Of a DNA stretch of 64,000 nt, positions 35,757 to 43,925 are shown piece by piece. Origin of the DNA: J027 sp965215855 (lineage in GTDB: Bacteria > Chloroflexota > Anaerolineae > Aggregatilineales > J027); the NCBI GenBank assembly GCA_965215855.1, contig CBDCER010000002.1, forward strand, positions 868,001 to 932,000. The letters run 5' to 3'. The position numbers and the translations under genes were made by a program. Under the pieces are notes generated by a model, which saw nothing but the letters and a program-made list of their open reading frames with translations, had not been told where the DNA came from and made no database searches. How positions within the stretch are numbered: position 1 is the first letter of the stretch; each line of letters begins with the position of its first letter.

Positions 35757-35850
35757 AACCAGAGATATTTACACCATAATGACATGATCTCGAAGCAGAT
35801 GATTGAAAGCGCCTATCAGCAAACAGTTGATGACGATTCGATAGCTAAAT

Positions 35851-35909
35851 AAAGTGGCCGCCTTCGAATTGCTTGTGGGAACTTGCACAGTGACGAAGGC
35901 GACCACTTT
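35851..35909. terminator. Long inverted repeat between convergent genes
   Basis: AAAGTGGCCGCCTTCG (35851-35866) and CGAAGGCGACCACTTT (35894-35909) pair at 15 of 16 positions with a 27-nt loop, and T follows. The A/T-ends make it a potential bidirectional terminator between the M28 peptidase and the anti-sigma gene. The arms are longer than in most terminators, so a small mobile repeat is an alternative. Confidence 0.5.
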
Positions 35910-35944
35910 TATGAATTCACGTTCATTGAAACAGGCACGCTTAG

Positions 35945-36970
35945 TTAATCCGATTCGTCTTCCGGTTCGTCTGGTTCATCATCGTCTGAATCATCGCTGC
36001 TATCGTCGTCCTCGCTGTCATCACTATCGTCACTGTCGTCTTCACCGCTGCCGCTGTCGTCCCCACTATCTTCATTATCCTCGTCCGGCGTTGATGGTGG
36101 GTTGGTGGAAGCGCCTGGTCCAATACCGGTCGGTGGCGGTGACAGAGTCGGTGATGACGTTATCGTTAGGGTTGGAGTCACCGTCGGTGTTGGTGTCGAT
36201 GTGACGGTGGGTGTCGTGGTGATGGTCGGTGATGGTGTCGGCGTTTCTATCAGGGTTGGCGTGGGTGATGGCACGATGGTCGGTGTTGGAATCTGCTGTG
36301 GCGCTTCACTTGGTGTGATTGTGTCCGCAACCAGTTCACGTTGAGGGGTTGTATGTCCCTCAATACGGATTTGATCGCCGACCTGCACCGCCTCGATGCC
36401 AATTGTTTCATCAGCAATTTGTACTGCAAGCCCAGCCACCTGCCATGTTGTATCGTTCATTGCTTGCAACTCTCCCTCAAATTCGACATCAGCGGCGCGA
36501 CCCTGCTCTAACAATGCCTCAATTTCTTCTATCCGGCGTTGGTTGAACTGATCTTGCAGGCTATCATCATCTCCGGAGAAGAAAAGTCGCGCACCTTCAT
36601 TGAAGCGTTTCAAGCCATAAAGTGTATCGCCGGGCAGGCTGCCTTCGGCGCGTGCGCTTAATACCACAAAAATAGCGGCAAAAACAATCAAAAAACTGGC
36701 GGCCAGCGTCGCTAATCCGCGGAATGGGTAGTGCCGGACCTTACGTTGAGTCTCAATCGCGTGTGTAATCCGCTCCCGTACTCGTGCATGAGCTGGTCCC
36801 ACTTCCCGTGGCCCATATATTGCCCGCCGTGCCAGCAGGCCAGTCTCCAGCATAGGATGGAGTTCAGCAGCATATTGCGGGTAGCGGCGCAGGCAATCTT
36901 CTACACTTTCACCTGCCGCCAGACGGTCTATACAGTCATTTAGAATTTCAGATAAAATGTTTTCAGCCAT
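35945..36970 (-). CDS. Membrane anti-sigma-like protein, DUF5667/DUF5666 type
   Basis: The cytoplasmic N-terminus (about 80 residues, DCLRRYPQYAAELHPMLETG) is followed by one membrane helix (LATLAASFLIVFAAIFVVL). A DUF5667-like part follows (GSLPGDTLYGLKRFNEGARL), then a DUF5666-like beta unit (VAGLAVQIADETIGIEAVQV, and GDQIRIEGHTTPQRE). The outside tail is a Thr/Pro repeat ending in about 50 mostly Asp/Ser/Glu residues. The gene overlaps the sigma factor stop by eight bases, so it is likely its anti-sigma factor. The acidic tail parallels the poly-Asp tail of the SH3b protein. Confidence 0.78.
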   Translation of the reverse strand: MAENILSEILNDCIDRLAAGESVEDCLRRYPQYAAELHPMLETGLLARRAIYGPREVGPAHARVRERITHAIETQRKVRHYPFRGLATLAASFLIVFAAIFVVLSARAEGSLPGDTLYGLKRFNEGARLFFSGDDDSLQDQFNQRRIEEIEALLEQGRAADVEFEGELQAMNDTTWQVAGLAVQIADETIGIEAVQVGDQIRIEGHTTPQRELVADTITPSEAPQQIPTPTIVPSPTPTLIETPTPSPTITTTPTVTSTPTPTVTPTLTITSSPTLSPPPTGIGPGASTNPPSTPDEDNEDSGDDSGSGEDDSDDSDDSEDDDSSDDSDDDEPDEPEDESD

Positions 36971-37544
36971 CAGCGGGTCTCATTTGTGTTTCGCCTAAAA
37001 TCTCGCGCAGCGTTTTCACAGCGCGGAATTGTAGTGATTTTATGGCACTGATGCTTTTGCCCATAATATCAGCCGTTTCTTGTAAATTTAGTGCTTGACC
37101 AAAACGTAGCACCAGTACCTCTTGTTGATCTGGCGCGAGCATTCGGATCGCCTGTCGGGCACGTTCGGCGCTCATGGATTGAATGAGTTGCACTTCAGGG
37201 TCAGTTTCGCTGGTTGCCGGAATCCATTCTTCCAGTGTCGTTGTAGGTAGGCGTCGGTTCTTGTCATAGTGACGATGAATTTCGTTGCGGGCTACACGGA
37301 ACAACCATCCGCGCAGGCTTTTACGCGGTGCGCTGCGGCCCCCCAGTGACCCCACAAATTTCACAAAGACTTCGCTGGCAATATCTTCAGCCAGATTCTC
37401 GTCGCCCACTCGCAATCGAACAAACTGGTAAATTGGCTGAAAATAGTTGTCATAAATCTGCATGATTGCGTCCGAATCTCCGCGCCGGGCTTTCGCCAAG
37501 AGGTCATCTTCTGCCGGAATATCGGGTAAAACTAGAACGATCAT
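36963..37544 (-). CDS. ECF-type RNA polymerase sigma factor
   Basis: The protein has 193 residues. Region 2 reads YDNYFQPIYQFVRLRVGDEN, AEDIASEVFVKFV and LRGWLFRVARNEIHRHYD. Region 4 reads LAPDQQEVLVLRFGQALNLQ and ETADIMGKSISAIKSLQFRA. It should direct RNA polymerase to a small set of promoters. The overlapping downstream gene is a membrane anti-sigma-like protein. An ECF-type motif in front of this gene recurs at the ApbE operon, suggesting autoregulation. The divergent kinase gene lies 208 bases away. Confidence 0.9.
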   Translation of the reverse strand: MIVLVLPDIPAEDDLLAKARRGDSDAIMQIYDNYFQPIYQFVRLRVGDENLAEDIASEVFVKFVGSLGGRSAPRKSLRGWLFRVARNEIHRHYDKNRRLPTTTLEEWIPATSETDPEVQLIQSMSAERARQAIRMLAPDQQEVLVLRFGQALNLQETADIMGKSISAIKSLQFRAVKTLREILGETQMRPADG

Positions 37545-37605
37545 CCGTATCTAACCGCCAGGGTGCATGGTTATTTAATGTTTTGATTCTAGCAGTTTTC
37601 TGCAA

Positions 37606-37639
37606 ATATCGAGTCTAAATTATGTCGAAAAGTTGCGGT
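37606..37639 (-). promoter_or_regulatory. ECF-type promoter motif, copy B (sigma gene)
   Basis: On the minus strand ACCGCAACTTTTC is followed after 10 nt by AGACTCGATAT, 62 bases before the sigma start codon. It matches copy A at 32701-32733 in 13 of 13 bases of the first element and 10 of 11 of the second. It is the likely autoregulatory promoter. Confidence 0.65.
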
Positions 37640-37752
37640 CATTTTGGGTTTGTATGTTGAAACCAAATCTATGTGATTATTCACGAAACAGTGCAAACTG
37701 GTATCATACATGCAATATGAACATTAACTTATGGGAGCTATGAGGTAGCCGT

Positions 37753-40700
37753 TTGGAAAACTTGAGCGGACAAACAATTAAAGGTTATGAAATCCGCGAA
37801 CGAATTGGCTTGGGAACTTTCGGTGGTGTTTATCGTGCCTATCAGCCGGCAATCGGGCGCGATGTGGCAATTAAGGTCATCTTGCCGACCTATGCCAACC
37901 ATGCAGATTTCATTCGCCGGTTTGAAGCCGAAGCGCAATTGATAGCACGTCTGGAACATCCTCATATTGTGCCGCTGTTTGACTATTGGCGGGAACCAGA
38001 TCGCGCCTTTCTCGTGATGCGCCTGTTACCCATTAGTTTGCGGGCTGTACTGCGACGACATCCGCTAACACTTGATGAAGCCGTTCGCCTGGTTGATCAA
38101 TTGAGTTCAGCCCTAGCAATGTTTCACCGTCAGGGAATTGTGCATCGAGATATTAAACCCGACAACATCCTGTTGGACCGAAACGGTAACGCTTATTTGT
38201 CCGATTTCGGGCTGGCGAAGGTGATGTGGGAAGACAATGGTGATGAGCCAGAAGAAGGTATTACCGGCTCTCCGGCCTATATGGCTCCTGAACAGATCAA
38301 GAACGAGGCTATTACTTCCCAAACTGATCTTTATGCTCTCGGTGTTGTGATCTATGAAATGCTGACTGGACACCATCCATTTCCAGAGCGCAGTATATCG
38401 TCACTGATTCGCCGCCACTTGCTGGATCCATTACCTGTTCTGGGGGTTCGTCAACCAGAGGAAGTTCCCGAAGCGATCAATATGGTCATCCAACGGGCTA
38501 CCGAGAAAGACCCTGCATTACGTTATGGTAATGTTCAGGCATTGACCGCCGGGCTGCGTGAAGCATTGACAGGGCAACGGGATACTCTCAGCACCACCGA
38601 GGTAGACGTTGATGATTTGAAGAATCCCTATAAAGGTCTGCGGTCTTTTGATGAAGCTGATGCCGCTGATTTCTTCGGGCGTGAAATCCTGGTTGAACAA
38701 CTTGTCCACCGTTTATCACATAGTCGAACAGGCCAGAAGCGGTTTCTGGCAGTCGTTGGCCCCAGTGGCAGTGGGAAATCCAGTTTGGTTAAAGCTGGCT
38801 TGATCCCCGCACTGCGCCAGGGAGCAATGTCGGGGTCTGATCGCTGGTTTTATGTCACAATGTTGCCTTCTGATCAACCAATCCGTGAACTTGCCGTTGC
38901 TCTCTTGAGTGTTGCCTCCCAACTGATTCCTGGTCTAGTCGACCAATTGCGAAAAAATGTCGGGGCTTTGTCAGTGGTCGCCGAGCAGATTCTGGGAGAG
39001 GGTACTGGCGAATTGGTATTGGTGATCGACCAGTTCGAAGAGACTTTTACCTTGACACAGGACGAGGCTGAACGGGTGCAATTCCTGGCATTACTGCGGA
39101 CAGCGGTCGAGAATGCGAAAAGCCGGGTACGCGTGATTGTTACATTGCGGGCCGATTTTTATGACCGCCCGTTGCTCTATAGTGATTTTGGTGAACTCAT
39201 CCAAGCCCGCACACAAGTAGTATTGCCGTTGCATGCTGATGAACTGGAACGTGCCATTGTGGCTCCTGCTGATAGCGTGGGCGTTCATGTCGAATCGAAC
39301 TTGAGTGCCGCGATTATCGCCGATGTGCGCCAGGAGCCAGGCGCATTACCCTTGTTGCAATATACACTCACCGAGATTTTTGAGCGCCGCCAGGGACTTA
39401 GTATGACTCTAGAGGCTTACCGATCAATCGGTGGCGTGGTGGGGGCGCTGGCCCGGCGTGCTGAAGAAGTCTACGATACTCTCGGATTGGAACAGAAATT
39501 GTTGGTCCGCCAGATTTTTCTGCGTCTGGTTACATTAGGGGAAGGCGCCGAGGATGTTCGGCGACGAGCATTGCGCTCAGAACTGGCATCTATTGTGCGA
39601 GATAACGCGATCCTACAAGAGATCTTGGATGTTTTCGGTAAGCATCGCTTATTGAGCTTCGATCATGTGCCTGAAACCCGCGAACCAACAGTTGAGGTGG
39701 CACATGAGGCTCTGTTGCGTGCTTGGACGCGCTTGCGACAATGGTTGGATGCCAGCCGTGAGGATGTCCGGCAGCAACGTCGTCTGGCAAGGTTGGCGAC
39801 GGAATGGGCTGACGCCCAGTATGATCGCAGTTATTTGTTGCGAGGTATGCAATTGCAGCAATTTGAATATTGGCTCTCGGAAGCTAATATTGCGTTGACT
39901 GAGGCCGAACAGCGATTTGTGGATGCCAGTGTTGCTGAACGTCAGGCCCAACAAGATGCCGAACGGATACGCATGGAGCGCGAAGCTGCGCTCGAAGCAC
40001 GCGCCAGGCGTTTCCAGCGTCGATTAATTGTCCTGCTGGCTGCGGGCTTGCTCGTGGCAATGGCGTTGTCATTCTTGGCTATCGACCAGCGAGGAGAAGC
40101 CCAGGATGCTCGAACAGAGGCCGAGCAAAATGCTGATTTGTCTCAAACGCAGGCGGCGGCGGCGGCGACCGCAGCGGCAATTGCCGAACGGCGGGCGGAT
40201 GAATTGCAATCACTGGGGTTGGTGCGTGAGGCCGAGAATGTCATGCGCGAAAACCAACAAGATTTGGGGTTGACTTTGGCTGTTGAAGCCAATCGGATCA
40301 TACCCGATGCTCCAGTACAAGCACAACGTTTCCTTAGTGAAATCGTACCTTATGCAGCCGTGCGACTCTTTAATGGACATGAAGTGCGTATTAATGCAAT
40401 AGCAATGCACCCGGATGGTTTGCAAGCGATCTCTGGCGATGACAACGGCCTGTTAATTGCCTGGAATATCGCCACTGGTGAGGAAATGGGGCGTTTTGAA
40501 GGCCATACGCGACGAGTTCAGGCTGTCGATTACACGCCCGATGGCACACAGCTTTTGTCGGGCGCGGCGGGCGGTATCATCATATTGTGGGATGTCGAGA
40601 CTGGTGAGCAACTCCACACTTTTGAGGAGCATACGAGTGATGTGTTGACGTTGGATGTTGCACCAGATGGACTGTATTTCGCATCTGGTTCTCGCGATGA

Positions 40701-42267
40701 GACGATTATTTTGTGGGATTTGGAAACAGGTGAACCTGTTCGCGCTTTTGCCGAAGGGCACACGGACCGCATTACAAGCCTTGCATTCAGCTCTGACGGC
40801 ACATACATTGTATCGGGGGCGGCAGATGGATCTGTAATTATTTGGGTGGTTGCCACAGGCGAGATATTGGGTACATTGGGTGGTCATCAGGATTCTGTCA
40901 ACGATGTTGCTTTTAGCCCGGATGGTCGCACTATTTTATCTGGCTCATCCGATACAACACTGATACTTTGGGACGCAGTGACATTCCAGCCTGTGCGCCG
41001 GTATGATGGTAATGATGAACGCGTGACAGGGGTCGCCTTTAGCCCCGATGGCCGCCATATCGTATCGAGTGCAGGTAGCCCTTTCGCGGGTGCATCCAGT
41101 GGTAATGTGCTGTTGATATGGGATCTGGAACAAACACAGCCTGTCGACCGCTATGGAGGACATACGCTTCAGGTCACTGATGTCGTGTTCACCTCAGATG
41201 GTCTGCATTTACTTTCTGCATCTGCAGATGCCACGCTGCGCCAGTGGAGTGTTCATCCATCAGTTGAGACATGGCGTTTGACAACTCCAGGAGTCCCTTT
41301 GGCAGTGGCTGACATAACACACGATGGATCAATGGTTGTAGCGGTCGATGAATTTGCCTTCTGGGTATGGCAATTGCCCGACGAACCCATTCGGATTTTT
41401 GGGGCTGGTGTCCATATCGACAAGATTAATGCCATTGCGATTAGCCCTGATGGACAATCCGTGGTTTCTGCATCCAGTGACCGAAGTTTGATTTTGTGGA
41501 ATTTAGCGTCGGAACAGCAAGAGGTGACCTTTGTCGGTCATACCAATGAGGTCAATGATGTGGTGTTCAGTCCGGACGGCACGCGGATATTATCGGCTTC
41601 TCGTGACCGCACACTGATTTTATGGAGTGTGGAAACCGGTGAGCGGCTACGAACTTTTGAAGCCCGGCATACCAACAGTGTTACGACTGTAGCGTTCAGT
41701 CCGGACGGTAATCTGGCCCTGTCGGGTTCAGATGATCGCTCACTGTTGTTATGGGATGTGGAAACTGGCACGGTATTACGGGTTTTTCAAGGTCATCGCA
41801 GCGGTGTTACTGATGTGGCTTTTAGCCCAGATAGCCGTTTAGTGGTCTCCGCTTCGCAAGATCAAACATTAATGTTGTGGGATGTGGAAACTGGTGCAAT
41901 TGTGCATTCATTGACCGGACATACGGATTGGGTGACAACTGCCGATTTTAGTCCAGATGGTAGCCTGGTGATTTCAGGTGCGTTGGACCGTCGGGTGCGC
42001 TTGTGGGATGTGGAATCCGGCCAGGAAGTACGAACTTATGCAAGTTACAATGATGGACTGACAATGGTGCGCTATATGCCAGACGGTGGATATGCATTTT
42101 CGGCCTCTGCCGAAGGGTTGATGCGGATGTTACCAACTTCGGCAGAAGCCTATCTGGAGTGGGTCACAAGCAATCGTTATATATATACGCTAACCTGCGA
42201 CGAGCGCGAACAATTCTTGCTAACGCTCTGTCCAGAATCATCATCTATGGGCGATCCAGGCGAGTGA
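37753..42267 (+). CDS. Ser/Thr kinase - STAND NTPase - WD40 protein, 1504 aa
   Basis: Residues 10-270 form a Hanks-type kinase (GLGTFGGVYRAY, VAIKVI, IVHRDIKPDNILLD, LSDFGLAK), with all catalytic residues. Residues 290-730 carry an nSTAND1-like NTPase (NPYKGLRSFDEADAADFFGR, Walker A GPSGSGKSSLVKAG, Walker B-like LVLVIDQFEETF). A coiled/membrane helix follows (LIVLLAAGLLVAMALSFLAI, about residue 760). The C-terminus has 14 WD40-like repeats (typically VAFSPDG... LILWDVETG), enough for two seven-blade propellers. The start TTG 37753 is the only one available: an in-frame stop lies 12 bases earlier. It is a signalling sensor whose ligand is unknown; the divergent sigma/anti-sigma pair is its neighbour. 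Confidence 0.9.
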   Translation: MENLSGQTIKGYEIRERIGLGTFGGVYRAYQPAIGRDVAIKVILPTYANHADFIRRFEAEAQLIARLEHPHIVPLFDYWREPDRAFLVMRLLPISLRAVLRRHPLTLDEAVRLVDQLSSALAMFHRQGIVHRDIKPDNILLDRNGNAYLSDFGLAKVMWEDNGDEPEEGITGSPAYMAPEQIKNEAITSQTDLYALGVVIYEMLTGHHPFPERSISSLIRRHLLDPLPVLGVRQPEEVPEAINMVIQRATEKDPALRYGNVQALTAGLREALTGQRDTLSTTEVDVDDLKNPYKGLRSFDEADAADFFGREILVEQLVHRLSHSRTGQKRFLAVVGPSGSGKSSLVKAGLIPALRQGAMSGSDRWFYVTMLPSDQPIRELAVALLSVASQLIPGLVDQLRKNVGALSVVAEQILGEGTGELVLVIDQFEETFTLTQDEAERVQFLALLRTAVENAKSRVRVIVTLRADFYDRPLLYSDFGELIQARTQVVLPLHADELERAIVAPADSVGVHVESNLSAAIIADVRQEPGALPLLQYTLTEIFERRQGLSMTLEAYRSIGGVVGALARRAEEVYDTLGLEQKLLVRQIFLRLVTLGEGAEDVRRRALRSELASIVRDNAILQEILDVFGKHRLLSFDHVPETREPTVEVAHEALLRAWTRLRQWLDASREDVRQQRRLARLATEWADAQYDRSYLLRGMQLQQFEYWLSEANIALTEAEQRFVDASVAERQAQQDAERIRMEREAALEARARRFQRRLIVLLAAGLLVAMALSFLAIDQRGEAQDARTEAEQNADLSQTQAAAAATAAAIAERRADELQSLGLVREAENVMRENQQDLGLTLAVEANRIIPDAPVQAQRFLSEIVPYAAVRLFNGHEVRINAIAMHPDGLQAISGDDNGLLIAWNIATGEEMGRFEGHTRRVQAVDYTPDGTQLLSGAAGGIIILWDVETGEQLHTFEEHTSDVLTLDVAPDGLYFASGSRDETIILWDLETGEPVRAFAEGHTDRITSLAFSSDGTYIVSGAADGSVIIWVVATGEILGTLGGHQDSVNDVAFSPDGRTILSGSSDTTLILWDAVTFQPVRRYDGNDERVTGVAFSPDGRHIVSSAGSPFAGASSGNVLLIWDLEQTQPVDRYGGHTLQVTDVVFTSDGLHLLSASADATLRQWSVHPSVETWRLTTPGVPLAVADITHDGSMVVAVDEFAFWVWQLPDEPIRIFGAGVHIDKINAIAISPDGQSVVSASSDRSLILWNLASEQQEVTFVGHTNEVNDVVFSPDGTRILSASRDRTLILWSVETGERLRTFEARHTNSVTTVAFSPDGNLALSGSDDRSLLLWDVETGTVLRVFQGHRSGVTDVAFSPDSRLVVSASQDQTLMLWDVETGAIVHSLTGHTDWVTTADFSPDGSLVISGALDRRVRLWDVESGQEVRTYASYNDGLTMVRYMPDGGYAFSASAEGLMRMLPTSAEAYLEWVTSNRYIYTLTCDEREQFLLTLCPESSSMGDPGE

Positions 42268-43831
42268 TGCGGCCTTCAGTTTGCATGAAAATAGGGCTGT
42301 TTGCGGCAATATAATCACGTACCAAACCGTCCAACGGTAACCCATAGTCGTAACCGTTCTCTGAGTTTCGACTGAACATAGTGTAGTCATCGGCTCCTGC
42401 ATATAGGAAATCGTTGGTTGCTACGGTATAGATGTCATCAGGATCAAGCGGTTCAAAGCTGCCATCTTCATTCATGACCTCGACACTGACAATGCGGCGA
42501 CCGATGTTCTGACTACCGTCCCAGGAATAACGCAGGCCGGATACTTGCAGAAAGCGTCCATTACCTTCCAGTTGCTCGGTGCGTGATACGCCATTCTCCA
42601 ATGCTGCAATAATGTCAATGCCGCTTAACTCGAATATCACATAGGTGTTGTTGAAAGGTAACACTTGCAGCACATGATCTACTGTAATCACGCCAATTTC
42701 AATACTAGCCCGAATGCCCCCACCGTTCTGAAACGCGATTTGTGCGCTTGTCGACTCTCGCATGGCATCGGTAATGAGATTGCCCATCGTACATTCTTCA
42801 AAGCGGCAGATTTCGTAATCGTCATCAGATCCGTCCAGCCTGACCTGGGTTTCACCGATGACCTCTGCCCGGAAGATTTCCAGCGGTTCACTTAGTTCAG
42901 TAATCAGGGCTTCCATGTCCGGATCAGGTTCGATGTCGGCGGTTAATTCAATGGCATCGCCGCTCCATTCGACCAAAATACCCTCGGTATTGAATACCGC
43001 ATCCAGCCGCCCCAGAAAACGATTTTGTTGAGCTGCCTGCACCACGGCAACAGGATCGCTGCTGGCACTGTTGATGATTGCCGGATAGGGGCCTTCGGCG
43101 TCAGGATGGGTGTTGCTTAAGAGGGTATTGCTATCACCACCCACAATGATGTCTATCCCCGTAAGTTGTGTGGCGATTTCCAGATCATCAAAGTAGCCCA
43201 GATGGGAAATTAGAATGATCTTGTTTACGCCTTGTGACGTTAAATCATCAATTGCGTTCTGGGTGATCTCAACATAGTTGTCACTGAATTCCAGTTCAGG
43301 GATGGGCCGCACACGAGCATCGGCGCGTGTGATTCCAATGATACCGACTGGCTCGCTGTCGAATTCGACAATGGTATAGGGTTGCATTTTTCCAGCCAGG
43401 GCCGACGAACCGCTAAAATCGACGTTCGCCACAACAACCGGAAAATCTAAGGCTTCAATGAAATCAGCCAGTGTTTGAGCGCCGTGTGTGAATTCATAGC
43501 TGCCCAACACCATGGCGTCGAAACCTAGCTCAACCATCACACGCGCACTATCAATACCTTGATAGTAGCTGTGGTATAGCGAGCCGGTAAAGCGGTCCCC
43601 TCCATCCAGCAACAACGAATGAGATGCTTCAGCGCGAATTTGACGGACGACTGTTGCTTCGCGAGCTACACCGCCATTGCCTTCACGATCTGGGTCGTGC
43701 GCGGCGTGGGTATCATTGGTGTGCATGATGGTCAGGGAAAAAGTACCATTATCCTGAGCATGAGTCGAGGCTGACAAAATGGGCAAAGTAAGTAACAGAA
43801 TAAGTGTGATGAGACCTGTTTTCTTGAGCAT
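42245..43831 (-). CDS. 5'-nucleotidase/UshA-like exported protein with altered metal sites
   Basis: A signal peptide (MLKKTGLITLILLLTLPILS) precedes a metallophosphatase domain and a C-terminal 5'-nucleotidase domain (FQNGGGIRASIEIGVITVDH, QVLPFNNTYVIFELSG). The first motif IMHTNDTH and the GGDRFTG motif are present. The usual GNHEFD is GSYEFTHG, and the usual GGHSHT is GGDSNT, so the Asn-His and both His metal ligands are replaced. It may be an inactive, binding-only homologue. ATG 43831 begins the signal peptide. The end overlaps the convergent kinase gene by 23 bases. Confidence 0.85.
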   Translation of the reverse strand: MLKKTGLITLILLLTLPILSASTHAQDNGTFSLTIMHTNDTHAAHDPDREGNGGVAREATVVRQIRAEASHSLLLDGGDRFTGSLYHSYYQGIDSARVMVELGFDAMVLGSYEFTHGAQTLADFIEALDFPVVVANVDFSGSSALAGKMQPYTIVEFDSEPVGIIGITRADARVRPIPELEFSDNYVEITQNAIDDLTSQGVNKIILISHLGYFDDLEIATQLTGIDIIVGGDSNTLLSNTHPDAEGPYPAIINSASSDPVAVVQAAQQNRFLGRLDAVFNTEGILVEWSGDAIELTADIEPDPDMEALITELSEPLEIFRAEVIGETQVRLDGSDDDYEICRFEECTMGNLITDAMRESTSAQIAFQNGGGIRASIEIGVITVDHVLQVLPFNNTYVIFELSGIDIIAALENGVSRTEQLEGNGRFLQVSGLRYSWDGSQNIGRRIVSVEVMNEDGSFEPLDPDDIYTVATNDFLYAGADDYTMFSRNSENGYDYGLPLDGLVRDYIAANSPIFMQTEGRITRLDRP

Positions 43832-43882
43832 TTTTTCCTTCCCAACAAAGCTTGTTCCCAAATTTAATGCCAATCGATCTTT

Positions 43883-43912
43883 ATTATACTGCTACCTGAC
43901 AAAAAATGTCTG
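43883..43912 (-). promoter_or_regulatory. Candidate promoter of the 5'-nucleotidase-like gene
   Basis: On the minus strand CAGACA is followed after 18 nt by a consensus TATAAT, 51 bases before ATG 43831. The ISL3 element begins 13 bases further upstream, so it leaves the core promoter intact. Confidence 0.4.
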
Positions 43913-43925
43913 CGTTATAATTTGT

